A stretch of 64,000 nt of DNA from Diplonema japonicum (GCA_964019335.1 OZ025649.1:682001-746000); one strand, 5' to 3'. Shown: positions 55,148 to 64,000, counted from the first letter of the stretch. Program-made: numbers and translations. Notes: generated by a model from the letters alone, not told the origin.

Positions 55148-55534
55148 ATGTCAAAGCTGAGCCTGACTTCAGAACCTGCAGAGCCTGATCAGAACTGTGC
55201 GCCTGAGGGCTTCCTGACAAGAGTGCAGCGAGAGAGGATCAGGAGATGGCTCGATAAGGTAGTGCCTCCGTCAGTTGGTACGGAACTGCCTGACCCGATG
55301 CAGTACTTGTGCGATCAGGGTGCCCTGAAACCCGGGAAGAAGAAGCGCATCAATCTCCATAAGGTGCTGCCAAAGAACGCCCCGTGCCCCGCTTGGTCTG
55401 CCTTTCCACCCGACCCCTTGGTGAACCTCTTCGATCCCATCCCTGACCCATCTTACACTCTACCCTACTCCGCTGACCGGTTGTGGCGGAAGGAGCTTAA
55501 CGGCTGCGGCAGGGACAAGGACCTATGGTGCTGA
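55148..55534 (+). CDS. Unrecognised 128-aa protein
   Basis: This small gene starts 59 bp after the previous stop, with a T-rich tract ending in AATAAG at 55122. Residues 20-40 form an amphipathic basic helix (LTRVQRERIRRWLDKVV); the rest is Pro-rich with little predicted structure and ends in CGRDKDLWC. Its size, basic helix and tail recall small subunits of mitochondrial ribosomes or respiratory complexes, but I see no diagnostic motif. It lies between two other unrecognised basic proteins. Confidence 0.6.
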   Translation: MSKLSLTSEPAEPDQNCAPEGFLTRVQRERIRRWLDKVVPPSVGTELPDPMQYLCDQGALKPGKKKRINLHKVLPKNAPCPAWSAFPPDPLVNLFDPIPDPSYTLPYSADRLWRKELNGCGRDKDLWC

Positions 55535-55644
55535 CACGTGCAGCCGGCCCGATCTCTCATCTATCTAACTTGATTTTTTTTTTATATCACTGTCAACCTA
55601 AGGTCATCGGAGACAAAAACAGTTAGGTGGTGGTCATTAAGATC

Positions 55645-56397
55645 ATGGCCGACATTGAGCAGAGGGCGGCACACGTGCTGCTTGGGGTTTCCAAGAAACG
55701 GACTAAAAGAAAAGCTGTTTGTTTTGGGGCGTTGCGCGAGGAGCGGAGGTTGCCGCCTGTGGAGCCCAAGATACCGACAGAGACGATGAAGATGAAGGCA
55801 TTTCGAGGGGGGAAGACGCCCCCGTTGCTGAAGAGGAGGGTAATGGTGCAGATGGGTATACGGGAGAAAGGTGAGCTGACGCAGGATGAGACATACTGGA
55901 GCGGGAAGGTGCAGCGGCCATACAACCTGTCAAATCGAATATACGAGGTTCCAAGGCCAGCCGCGGCGCAAAATGTAGAAAGCTGTATCATGAATCTAGG
56001 TGCTTTTGACTCTTCCACAGGTAAGATACCAAGGTCGCTGAAAAAGCTGTTGTCTAAAGGAGTGAACGTGACGGGACGCGAGCGTGCAACGACTGGAAAC
56101 AGCGACAAGACAGTCCAACATGCAATCATCTCACAACATGCATCGGAGAGAGACCCCAACGACCCCCTGACTGCCATGGCAGTGCAGGACCTCATCCACC
56201 ACTCTCGCATGACTGACGGTACGTCCAGGAAGTCTAAGAAGAACGACACCGCTGGACTCACCCACTACTACCCCCCTGGAATCCCCATCCAGGTCACTTT
56301 CGTTGGCCCTACTCTCCACAAGACCACCAGGCCCTTACAGGTACCTAAGTCGCATACATCTACAAAATTTGAGCTCCCGAACCCAATTGATTCGTGA
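55645..56397 (+). CDS. Unrecognised 250-aa basic protein
   Basis: The start is the ATG at 55645, after a tract ending in CTAAG at 55602. The protein is rich in Lys, Arg and Pro, with a central 'RPYNLSNRIYEVPRPAA' segment and a C-terminal 'HYYPPGIPIQVTFVGPTLHK'. It has no signal peptide or membrane helix. It may be an organellar or ribonucleoprotein component, as its composition is like the two preceding genes, but this is a guess. A C25 run at 56454-56478 follows within 60 bp of the stop. Confidence 0.6.
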   Translation: MADIEQRAAHVLLGVSKKRTKRKAVCFGALREERRLPPVEPKIPTETMKMKAFRGGKTPPLLKRRVMVQMGIREKGELTQDETYWSGKVQRPYNLSNRIYEVPRPAAAQNVESCIMNLGAFDSSTGKIPRSLKKLLSKGVNVTGRERATTGNSDKTVQHAIISQHASERDPNDPLTAMAVQDLIHHSRMTDGTSRKSKKNDTAGLTHYYPPGIPIQVTFVGPTLHKTTRPLQVPKSHTSTKFELPNPIDS

Positions 56398-56453
56398 TAG
56401 CTTTCCAGCTATTCTTCTTTAAAAGACCTTAAAACAGGCCTGTTGTTTGGAAG

Positions 56454-56478
56454 CCCCCCCCCCCCCCCCCCCCCCCCC
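56454..56478 (+). repeat. Poly-C run of 25
   Basis: An uninterrupted C25 homopolymer lies in the spacer before glutamine synthetase. The likely acceptor for that gene is GCCACACAG ending at 56592, after a T-rich tract. Confidence 0.9.
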
Positions 56479-56612
56479 ACTTCTCTTCTAACCAAAGAGA
56501 ACAGAAAGTCGTGAATCAGTGATTTCTTTTGATTTCTTTCTTATATTTTTTTTCTGCTTCCTTGAGTGTGTTTTTTTCTGCTTGCCACACAGCGCTTTGA
56601 CGTTGTTTTAGC

Positions 56613-57788
56613 ATGAGGCTACTTCTTCGTCTGCGTTATGAATGGATGATATGGATGATAGGCTTTCTTACACACGCAGCAAACATGACCACACCCACTC
56701 CGTGGATCGTCGAGTACCTATGGGTCAGTGGCAAGAACACTTATACCGATCTCCGATCGAAGTACAAGACGATGACAGGCATCAGCATCACAGCTGCCAC
56801 CGTCGCTGACATGCCGGTGTGGAACTTCGACGGGTCGTCGACAAACCAGCACAGGGGGAACAACACAGAGATCATCATCAAGCCAGTGGCGCTGTACGAC
56901 CACCCGTTCTTGGACAACGCGAAGGCGTGCCTGTGCGAGTGCTACTACCCAGACGGGACGCCAGAGAAGGCGAACACGCGAAAGATTGCAAACGACATCT
57001 TCGAAAAGAGCCTTGAGCAGGTGCCCATGTTCGGGTTGGAACAGGAGTACTTCATTTTCAAGAACGGAAAACCGTTCATGTGGCCGGAGAATGGGTTCCC
57101 CGCTGCGCAAGGGGACTACTACTGCGGGAACGGCACACAGGTGTGCGGGAGGGAGATTGCACTGGAACACTACCAGGCCTGCCTCAGGGTCGGGCTGAAG
57201 ATTTCAGGGGTGAACGCAGAAGTGGCACCTTCGCAGTGGGAGTACCAGGTCGGGCCGTGTATTGGGATTGAGAGCGGCGACCACATGGTGATGTCGAGGT
57301 GGGTTTTCCAGAAGATCGCTGAGAAGTACGGGTTGGACATCAACTACGACCCGAAACCGATCAAGGGTGACTGGAACGGGTCTGGGTGCCACATGAACTT
57401 CTCGACGAAGAAGATGAGGGAAGATGGAGGTCTTGATGAGATTTACAAGGCGTGTGAGCGTCTTGGGGAGACGTTTCTGGAGGACGTGAAGTTTTACGGT
57501 GGTGACAACAACCAGAGAATGACTGGGATCCATGAGACATCGAAGCTCTCTGAGTTCACTCACGGCGTGGGCACTAGGCACACGTCCGTCCGTATCGGGA
57601 ACGACGTTGCGAAGGCAGGGAAGGGCTACTTCGAAGACCGCCGCCCGGGGTCCAACATCGATCCCTACATTGCCACAGTTCGTCTTTACGCTTCCTCTAT
57701 GGGCTACGAAGGTCCTTCCTCTTCTGTCATTGAACCACAGTCGTGGTGGGCGACCCTTGAGGCTGAGGCAAATGCTAAGAAGAAATAG
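56613..57788 (+). CDS. Glutamine synthetase, type II (GSII)
   Basis: This enzyme makes glutamine from glutamate, ammonia and ATP. Family signatures are plain: MPVWNFDGSSTNQ near the N-terminus, FGLEQEYFIF (metal-binding Glu), GDWNGSGCHMNFSTKKMR (ATP site) and GKGYFEDRRPGSNIDPY. Length (~367 residues from Met 56685) fits eukaryotic GSII. Two starts are possible: 56613, which adds 24 mostly hydrophobic residues, or 56685 (MTTPTPW), which follows a local TTCTTACACACGCAG and gives the usual cytosolic form. In the flap, the common 'NR(G/S)AS(I/V)R' reads TRHTSVR; the Arg residues are kept. It should be active. Confidence 0.96.
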   Translation: MRLLLRLRYEWMIWMIGFLTHAANMTTPTPWIVEYLWVSGKNTYTDLRSKYKTMTGISITAATVADMPVWNFDGSSTNQHRGNNTEIIIKPVALYDHPFLDNAKACLCECYYPDGTPEKANTRKIANDIFEKSLEQVPMFGLEQEYFIFKNGKPFMWPENGFPAAQGDYYCGNGTQVCGREIALEHYQACLRVGLKISGVNAEVAPSQWEYQVGPCIGIESGDHMVMSRWVFQKIAEKYGLDINYDPKPIKGDWNGSGCHMNFSTKKMREDGGLDEIYKACERLGETFLEDVKFYGGDNNQRMTGIHETSKLSEFTHGVGTRHTSVRIGNDVAKAGKGYFEDRRPGSNIDPYIATVRLYASSMGYEGPSSSVIEPQSWWATLEAEANAKKK

Positions 57789-58369
57789 GTTGTTGAAACA
57801 CCCAGATCACTTTCCTTTTTAAAAAGGAAACTAACATTTTTCCCTCTTCCTTACGCACAAGAAACAGAAGGGCAAATGGTATTGAGGTCTCTCCTTTATT
57901 TTTTTTTAAGGCGAGGAGAGCGAAGAAAAATGAAGCTTAAAAACAGTCCCTGCACAGCTTCACTAGCGGTTGGTGTGCGGTGTGATGCTTTGAGTATCTC
58001 GGCAAATAAGAAAAAAAGAACTAAAAGGAAAGGGATATTGTATTATTGCCCCGGTTTTTCTTGTCTGTTTTCGGGCTTTGCCAGCATTCTTTTTTCCCCT
58101 TTACATAATAAGAGCCTCGAAGCGTTTCTATTAGTTTATTTTGTTCTTCATTACCCAGAACACGAAACTGTTCCCTCCGATATTTACACCCCCCTCTCTT
58201 TTTTTTTTCCTTCGGGCTCAGTTTCTTTTTTCTTTCTAACCTTTTTGCTCCCTATAAAGCTTTTTTCCTGCACTCCTACCCGTTTTCTTGTTCCTCTCTA
58301 TTTATTTTGCTTTTTATTCTTTGAAAACAACAGCTCTCCGTTCTCACAGGCAGCCAAAGATGTTGAGCG
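57789..58369 (+). other. Intergenic pyrimidine-rich spacer
   Basis: It is mainly T/C-rich from 58030 on, ending in TTCTCACAG at 58349, a candidate acceptor. A 171-codon ORF from 57876 is Phe/Lys-rich and overlaps the next gene in another frame; it is not credible. Confidence 0.6.
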
Positions 58370-59476
58370 ATGCCGAAGGTGCGGACATTGATCACTGTGC
58401 TACTGGGTGTGGGCGTGTTGTTGATGATGTTCAACTTGAAGGCGGCGTCACTGAGAAGGGAAAGTCTGAGGAAGCAATTAGAGACAAGATTGCAAGAAAC
58501 AACAGTTGATGAGGTTTCTGTCGGTGTGGTGTCCGACTTACAGTACGCAGATAGAGATGACGGTTACGACTACAGTGGCGTGCACAAAAGAACCTTCCGT
58601 CGTGGGCTTGAGGTGTTGCGCACATCAATGGAGCAGTGGGGGCTTGACCCAAGCATTCAGTATGCGCTCAACCTAGGTGACCTCTTAGATGGCTGGAACC
58701 ACCGTGCAGGGCAGCTAGCGACTGCGCTGGTCGAGGTGAACACTGTCATGTCCACCGGCGGCATCAAGTGGATACACAACCAAGGCAACCATGAGTTCTA
58801 CAACAGCCAGTTCGCTGCTCTGCAGGACCTCCCCAAGACAACCGACCTCTCGGACCGTTGGACCATCATCTCCCTCAACTCCTACGCTGTCAGCGTTCTC
58901 CTTCCCGACCAGCAGAGCCAACGGTACCAAACCGCCAGGAGCCTCCTCATGGAAAAGAATCCAAATCTCAAGCAAGGTAATATGACACCAGGTGCATCAG
59001 TCTGGCTTGCAGGTCTTGAAGGCCTCGACAAGCGCTACACCCCAGTTAACGGCGGGCTTGGCATGGGACAGCTCTTCTGGCTTAGCACCCAACTCCGAAA
59101 AGCACGGCAGGAAGGCCGCTACGTAGTTATTGCCACACACGTCCCGCTGCACCCCATTGCGTGCCAAGGGGAGGACCTTGCTTGGGACTACCGGCAGGCC
59201 TTGAACGTAATCTCAACAGAAGGCCGTGGTGTCGTGGCACTCGTGCTGTCTGGTCACGACCACCAAGGAGGCATGTCCACCCTGGGCAACACTCCGTTCA
59301 TCACTGTTCCTTCTCAGCTAGAGAACCCTTCCTTCGTGTCTGTCACGATTAGCTTGAAGGCATCTCTAACACGTGCCACAGTCACGCTGAAGGGTCTCCT
59401 TGAAGGAGACGGCGAGTACAGTATAAAAAGAGAACCTGCAGGCCCTCTGTTGAAAGACCTGCCAGGCGGGTTGTAA
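58370..59476 (+). CDS. ADPRM-like metallophosphoesterase with N-terminal membrane anchor
   Basis: Calcineurin-type metal-site motifs occur in order: SDLQYAD, GDLLDGW, GNHEF, ATHVPLH and SGHDH. The first, with the following 'RDDGYDYSG', matches the Mn-dependent ADP-ribose/CDP-alcohol diphosphatase (ADPRM) family, which hydrolyses ADP-ribose or CDP-choline-type compounds. Residues 8-22 form a short membrane helix, so the enzyme is probably tethered or targeted to the secretory pathway, unlike soluble ADPRM. An out-of-frame ATG at 58360 lies between the acceptor (58349) and this start, so leaky scanning is needed. Length, 368 aa, fits the family. Confidence 0.85.
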   Translation: MPKVRTLITVLLGVGVLLMMFNLKAASLRRESLRKQLETRLQETTVDEVSVGVVSDLQYADRDDGYDYSGVHKRTFRRGLEVLRTSMEQWGLDPSIQYALNLGDLLDGWNHRAGQLATALVEVNTVMSTGGIKWIHNQGNHEFYNSQFAALQDLPKTTDLSDRWTIISLNSYAVSVLLPDQQSQRYQTARSLLMEKNPNLKQGNMTPGASVWLAGLEGLDKRYTPVNGGLGMGQLFWLSTQLRKARQEGRYVVIATHVPLHPIACQGEDLAWDYRQALNVISTEGRGVVALVLSGHDHQGGMSTLGNTPFITVPSQLENPSFVSVTISLKASLTRATVTLKGLLEGDGEYSIKREPAGPLLKDLPGGL

Positions 59477-59588
59477 AACTCATTAGAGATTCTTGGAAGG
59501 ATCCAAAGATCATTTTTTGTACTGGAAAAACCATTTTAAATGTAACTCGAGCTCTTTTACTGCAAGCCAATCACCTCATACAAGCGCC

Positions 59589-60386
59589 ATGAAGCTCCGT
59601 CTGTTTAAGCTTGACTCGTTTGCCGAGAAGGTGTTTTCGGGGAACCCTGCCTGTGTAGTGCCATTGGATGGTGCGGAGTGGCTTTCTGAAGATGTGATGC
59701 AGCAGGTGGCGAGCGAGAACAATGCTACAGCGACAGCGTTTTACAAGAGCGCAGGTGAAGGGTGTTATGATATCAGGTGGTTCACTCCGTGTAAGGAGGT
59801 GAAGCTTTGCGGACACGCCACACTGGCAACGGGGTACGTGCTGTTCAACATAATGGGCGTGAAGGAAGACGTGCTGAGATTGAACTCTTTGTCGGGTCCT
59901 CTGACTGTGGTTCGTGCTGGTGATAAGTTCACACTTGACTTCCCTGGGAAGATTTCAGAGTCATTGGCAAGCTACCCCCAAGAGCTGCAAGAGGCCTTCG
60001 GTATCTCCATCAAGGAAGTCATGGCTGACGACGACTTCCTTGTGGTATGCGAGTCCGAAGAGGAGTTGAAGAGCATGACCCCCGACATGAACCTCCTCAT
60101 GCAGCTCCCCAGAAGGGGCGTCGCCGTATCAGCCCCCTCACAAGAGGAGGGCATCGATTTCTCCCTCAGATTTTTCGCGCCCAAGTATGGCATCCCTGAA
60201 GACTCCGTCACAGGTTCCGCGTTCGCACGCGCCGCACCCTACTGGGCAGCCAAGATGGGGAAGGCAACGCTGGAGGGGAAACAGCACTCGAAGCGATCTG
60301 GGTTGGTTACCTGCACGGTAGATGGTGAGAGAGTCCTGTTGACAGGCAATGCTGTCTTATACATGACAGCTGAGATTGAGATTTAA
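59589..60386 (+). CDS. PhzF/PBLD-family protein lacking the usual catalytic Glu
   Basis: The 265-aa product shows the PhzF double fold: FSGNPACVVPL, RWFTPCKEVKLCGHATLA, and EDSVTGSAFARAAPYWA with QHSKRSG. These are the conserved half-site motifs of isomerase-like PhzF/PBLD proteins. In active members the motif NLSETAF supplies a catalytic Glu; here the same place reads NATATAF, with Ala48 in place of Glu. The family includes many proteins of unknown substrate, so the biological reaction cannot be stated and it may be non-isomerising. The start at 59589 follows TACTGCAAG ending at 59566. Confidence 0.85.
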   Translation: MKLRLFKLDSFAEKVFSGNPACVVPLDGAEWLSEDVMQQVASENNATATAFYKSAGEGCYDIRWFTPCKEVKLCGHATLATGYVLFNIMGVKEDVLRLNSLSGPLTVVRAGDKFTLDFPGKISESLASYPQELQEAFGISIKEVMADDDFLVVCESEEELKSMTPDMNLLMQLPRRGVAVSAPSQEEGIDFSLRFFAPKYGIPEDSVTGSAFARAAPYWAAKMGKATLEGKQHSKRSGLVTCTVDGERVLLTGNAVLYMTAEIEI

Positions 60387-60477
60387 CTACGTGCGCCCAG
60401 TGGGTAGGTGCGGCACAGAGTTTTTTGTTTCCATAGAATGAGAAAATGAAAAAGATGTTCACCTAACCGACAGGAAA

Positions 60478-62688
60478 ATGAAGGCCACACATAAAGCTAC
60501 AGTGCTGGCCGCAGTCCTGGCGAGTCTGGCGATGTTCTTCTGGGGGTTCATCCTGCCACGGGAGGTGACCACCTTGAGAGCGCCGCCATCAGATGCGACA
60601 CGTCTGTGGAGGTCTTGGTACGGCGACAGGAAGGTTGTAATGATAATTGTTGATGCGCTGCGGTGGGACATGCGGAACATGCCCAGCCTGGGGGGACGGG
60701 GGTGGCAGTTAATGTCAGAGGCGCCTACCACAACCAGCCAGAGACTGAAGTCTATGACAACAGGAGGGATACCCGCCTTCATGGAAATCGCATCAGCTTT
60801 CGATTCTGATGAGGTTGTGCAGGACAACATCATTACGCAGTTGCTCAGCCACAACAAGGCGGCCTCTGTATACGGTGACGACACGTGGCTATCTCTGTAC
60901 CCCTCAGCGCTGTGGTCTCATACTGCTGTCTTCCCTTCCTTCAATGTGTGGGACCTCGATACGGTAGACGACGGCATCGGCAGAGCCCTCCCAGAGGTCC
61001 TCGATGACGACTTCACTGTGATCCACTTCTTGGGGATCGATCATGCAGGGCACAGGTATGGCCCGCGGCACCCTGAGATGGAGAGGAAGATCCGGGAGAC
61101 CGATGAAAAGCTTGCACAGATCTTTGAACAGGTTGAGCGATCAGGCAGTCCTACGGTGGTGTGGGTGCTGGGTGACCATGGGATGACTGATGATGGCCAG
61201 CATGGTGGTGGCACTGAATTAGAGGTGCAAACAGTACTGCACCAGTCAGTGTATCCAAACAGCGGGCTTCAAGAAGACGGTCGTCCAGACATGATAATAG
61301 AACAAGTGGAGTTAGTGCCCACAATCGCGACTTTTCTAGGCATCCCTGTGCCCTACGGAAACATAGGAAGAGTCAACAGGCAGCTCATCAAGCAGGCGTG
61401 CCTGTCTTGCGACGACCCTGTCGAGGAGCTCATGAGGTACCTCACTGTGTTGGATGCCAACGTGAAGCAGGTCATGAAGTACCTTTCGTCTGAAATGAAT
61501 GTGCAGGCGTTGAAAGTGGAGGCTGAGGCCGCAGCGGGGAGACTGCGACGCCTGCTTGCATCACATGAAGAAGACCCCCAGAGCGAGATGGGGAGGAGAG
61601 TATTTCTCGCGGAAGGCGAGGCAGTTGCAGGTATCTTTGAGCGCGTTATCAACGGGGCCGCGAGCAGCGCTAGGCAGGAGTGGGCGTCTATGGTACCGGA
61701 AAGGATGTACCTTGCCGTGATGGGTGCAGCTCTTGCGGCATTTCTTGTGTGCACCAGTATGACGGATCCATGCGGGTGGCTCCTGCTAGCCCCTGTGGTA
61801 CATGCGTTGATGCTGACCTCGAACAGCTACGTGGTGTGCGAAGATGCGGTCTGCCCTTACATTTTAACGTCTCTCTTGATATGGTTCGCCTGCCGTCACA
61901 GGTCGGTTGCCTTCATGATAGCTGCCGTATGTTCGTACGCTCTCCCGCTTGTGGTCAGCAGGAGCACTCGTAGCTTTGGTACCCATGTCCTGAAGCCATC
62001 GTTGCCCATCCACGATCTGCACTCGCCTCTTGAACTGCTGTACACGGTAGTCTTGCCGGTGGCGGCGGCTGGCTACTACACAAAGACGTCGTCGTACTTC
62101 TCGTGGGGGTGCCTCGTGCTGCGGGCTGCTCTGAGGGTGGCGGGTATTGCTGGGGTATGGGTGCAGACCATGTCATGGGTGTGCTTTGCTTGCAGTCTTT
62201 ACGAACGGAACTTTTGGTGCGCTGCTGGATTATTTAGCGGGCCGCGTGGCATACCTGCATGGTGCCTGGGCCATGCGGTGCACAACGTATTGGCAAGGAA
62301 CGCAAGGCTGCTGTCGGCAACGGAATGTGCAGTGACGGGGTTTTACCTGTCGTGGGTGCTGTTCTTCTCGACGGGGCACCAGACGGTTCTGTCCAGCATC
62401 GACTTCGGGTCTGCCTTCATCGGCTTCACACATCTGCACCACACTGTCCAAGGCGTGCTGCTTGTCGGCTTCAATACATTCTCGTCATTTCTAACTCCTT
62501 CCTTCTACCCATCCCATCGTCTCTCAGCACCGATTCTCGCTTCCCATCTTGTCTTGTTCGCAGGCGCCTTGCTCGCAACCGCAGTGCACAGGAGGCACCT
62601 CATGGTGTGGGAGGTCTTCGCGCCTCGTATGCTGTTCGGAGCTGTCGTAGGCATTGTGGCTTCTGTGAAGGAACTCTGCGGGTTATGA
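60478..62688 (+). CDS. PIGO: GPI ethanolamine phosphate transferase 3 (PIG-O/GPI13)
   Basis: This ER enzyme transfers phosphoethanolamine to the third mannose of the GPI precursor, the group later joined to protein. The alkaline-phosphatase-fold lumenal domain (about residues 50-330) has VDALRWDM, TTTSQRLKSMTTGGIPAF, GDDTW, FPSFNVWDLDTVD, HFLGIDHAGHRYGP and GDHGMTDDGQHGG, which match PIG-O more closely than PIG-G or PIG-N. An N-terminal membrane helix (about 7-27, with FFWGFILPRE) precedes it, and about ten hydrophobic segments follow. At 736 residues it is shorter than animal PIG-O (~1,090), mainly in the membrane part. It implies that GPI-anchored proteins exist in this organism. Confidence 0.92.
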   Translation: MKATHKATVLAAVLASLAMFFWGFILPREVTTLRAPPSDATRLWRSWYGDRKVVMIIVDALRWDMRNMPSLGGRGWQLMSEAPTTTSQRLKSMTTGGIPAFMEIASAFDSDEVVQDNIITQLLSHNKAASVYGDDTWLSLYPSALWSHTAVFPSFNVWDLDTVDDGIGRALPEVLDDDFTVIHFLGIDHAGHRYGPRHPEMERKIRETDEKLAQIFEQVERSGSPTVVWVLGDHGMTDDGQHGGGTELEVQTVLHQSVYPNSGLQEDGRPDMIIEQVELVPTIATFLGIPVPYGNIGRVNRQLIKQACLSCDDPVEELMRYLTVLDANVKQVMKYLSSEMNVQALKVEAEAAAGRLRRLLASHEEDPQSEMGRRVFLAEGEAVAGIFERVINGAASSARQEWASMVPERMYLAVMGAALAAFLVCTSMTDPCGWLLLAPVVHALMLTSNSYVVCEDAVCPYILTSLLIWFACRHRSVAFMIAAVCSYALPLVVSRSTRSFGTHVLKPSLPIHDLHSPLELLYTVVLPVAAAGYYTKTSSYFSWGCLVLRAALRVAGIAGVWVQTMSWVCFACSLYERNFWCAAGLFSGPRGIPAWCLGHAVHNVLARNARLLSATECAVTGFYLSWVLFFSTGHQTVLSSIDFGSAFIGFTHLHHTVQGVLLVGFNTFSSFLTPSFYPSHRLSAPILASHLVLFAGALLATAVHRRHLMVWEVFAPRMLFGAVVGIVASVKELCGL

Positions 62689-62815
62689 GTTTTTAGTGTT
62701 TGGTTTACGAAATACTTCCCATTTTTTGTGTTTTTTTTTTCTTCCCCCTTTCAATGTACCATCACGACGGTTGGGGGGAGCAGCGCAGCGAGGCGCAAGA
62801 AATACAGAAAAAACC

Positions 62816-63313
62816 ATGGGTATTTGCAGCGGAAAGGAGAAGAAGCCCCCGAAGCACCAAGCACGGGGTGGGGATTTTGTAGGCAAGCAGAGGTCGCTCA
62901 GCTTCGACTCAGACAATCCACCCGCAGAGGGGGTGGGGCTCGCGTGCCATGGGTGCAGAACACCATTAGGGAAAACGAGGGTGAGGTTTGAGGGAAAGGA
63001 GCTGTGCCATAATTGTTATCAGCTGGCAGCGAGAAGGCAGCCGCTGCCAATGGAGCAGCATCAGCAACAACAGCACTATGATGAAGATCCCTATAGAAGA
63101 CAGTACGAACCGGAGCGCCGCCACCACCACCACCACCACCACCACCGCCCAAGCAACCACTATGATGACAGACAGCACTATCAGCACGATCAGCACCACC
63201 GCCCTGAGAGGCACAACAATCATTATAACAATGTTCCCAAGCCCAACAGAGGTGGCAGAGGGTATTATGACTACACTCGTACTTCCAAGAACGATCAGGA
63301 GTATGACCAGTAG
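62816..63313 (+). CDS. Small N-acylated protein with half-LIM-like zinc motif and His-rich tail
   Basis: The 165-aa product starts MGICSGKEKK, a myristoylation/palmitoylation signal. A CxxC...CxxC unit (CHGCRTPLGKTRVRFEGKEL then CHNC, about residues 45-68) resembles half a LIM or a zinc-ribbon knuckle. The second half is Gln-, His-, Arg- and Tyr-rich, with a run of eight His. It may bind metal at a membrane surface. No family was recognised. It resembles the protein at 44783 only in its N-terminus. Confidence 0.7.
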   Translation: MGICSGKEKKPPKHQARGGDFVGKQRSLSFDSDNPPAEGVGLACHGCRTPLGKTRVRFEGKELCHNCYQLAARRQPLPMEQHQQQQHYDEDPYRRQYEPERRHHHHHHHHRPSNHYDDRQHYQHDQHHRPERHNNHYNNVPKPNRGGRGYYDYTRTSKNDQEYDQ

Positions 63314-63834
63314 AAGGAGGAGAAGAAGAAAAAATAAGAAAAAAAAAATAGACGGGAAACAGAATTTAAGATATTTTCTTCTTTATTTCACCCCCCCCAG
63401 CCCGCATAGTTGTAGTATCAGCATGGTGCTTCGAGAAGATTAGAGATGCCACCTTAAATATTTTAAGAGTTTTTTGTTCTTTTTAAATTATCCCCTCCCC
63501 TTTTTTTCTTCTCCCCCCCCCCCCCCACAGGCTGTTCTTTCAGGGGTATTCGTGCGGAAGATTGTTGTTGTTGTGTCAGCGCTTCTGCCCCATCGTTAGC
63601 CCTCCCGATTTCGCTACTTAATACAAGGCAGCTGCGGCCCTTCTAGAGCAATTTAGGAAGACCCCCTCACCCCTTCCCTTTATAATCTTTTTTTTTATAC
63701 ATATGCTTGCCTTTGTGAGGAAAGGTAACACGTACTTTTACGTGTAGGGCCTCACGGTGGCGTGGTTTTGAAAAGCACCCCCTCTCCCCTCCCCCCCTTT
63801 TTTTTAAATGTTCTATTTTCCTTTGCTGATGCCT

Positions 63835-63889
<55 letters not shown>

Positions 63890-64000
63890 TTGTTGCCTTC
63901 GTCAGTTTTTCTTATTGATCGGAGGTCTTTTTTATTTTTTTTTTGTGATGATGTTTGCTTGGCGGGTCATTGCTGACTTCCCTATCAATCAGTCACCGTG
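63314..64000 (+). other. Downstream spacer with T50 run
   Basis: It contains C and T runs and an uninterrupted T50 at 63837-63886. No start codon with a coding frame follows before the window ends; the next gene lies outside. Confidence 0.6.

Noticed and set aside
57876..58391. 171-codon + strand ORF before the ADPRM-like gene
   Set aside because: It is mostly Phe/Leu/Ser/Lys from pyrimidine and purine tracts, overlaps the next gene in another frame, and has no recognisable domain.
1..64000. SL RNA, rRNA, snRNA or CRISPR features
   Set aside because: I searched by eye for known spliced-leader, 5S, U6 and repeat-spacer patterns and found none. The window is eukaryotic, so CRISPR is not expected.

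Overview
This window is eukaryotic nuclear DNA from a gene-dense protist. All 22 protein genes I can support, and both tRNA genes, lie on the + strand. Only two decayed transposase copies read on the - strand. The protein genes carry about 35 short spliceosomal introns, mostly 32-49 nt, with a GTATG-type 5' end and CAG or TAG at the 3' end. Long pyrimidine tracts followed by AG sit just upstream of most start codons. One-strand gene order with a pyrimidine-AG signal before each gene is the pattern of polycistronic transcription with spliced-leader trans-splicing. With conventional cis-introns also present, a euglenozoan of the diplonemid kind is my best guess, but this is inference: no SL RNA gene or rRNA is in the window, and another trans-splicing lineage is possible. 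All three standard stop codons are used.

Layout. 1-5613: end of a very large repeat-containing protein with a coiled-coil and proline-rich tail. 6266-8133: two unrecognised genes. 8569-10512: secreted cysteine-rich protein with PAN/apple-like modules and an F5/8-type-C-like domain. 10620-11541: membrane RING protein, possibly with two RINGs. 11775-15970: a degenerate cyclase-like + DEP + cyclic-nucleotide-gated channel. 15971-20149: non-coding, with a piggyBac relic. 20150-22095: nuclear RCC1-repeat protein. 22435-27032: a kinesin-3/FHA/ROC-COR fusion, the most unusual gene here. 27800-28456 unknown; 28935-31233 beta-rich protein with a CaaX-like end; 31974-32954 PX protein; 33140-34831 GT4 glycosyltransferase; 34858-36990 UPF1-like helicase; 37378-43973 NOT1, scaffold of CCR4-NOT. 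44521-44743: tRNA-Gln and tRNA-Thr, then a small N-acylated protein (44783-45434). 47208-49268: leishmanolysin with a transmembrane tail. 49269-53438: non-coding, with a second piggyBac relic that holds a nested palindromic element. 53439-56397: three unrecognised basic proteins. 56613-57788 glutamine synthetase; 58370-59476 ADPRM-like phosphoesterase; 59589-60386 PhzF-like protein; 60478-62688 PIG-O GPI enzyme; 62816-63313 small N-acylated zinc/His-rich protein.

Neighbouring genes are functionally unrelated (signalling, mRNA decay, GPI synthesis, nitrogen metabolism), as expected for a polycistronic unit that is not a functional operon. Exon joins were chosen by hand from splice-site consensus, reading phase and protein continuity. 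They are predictions; RNA-seq would test them.
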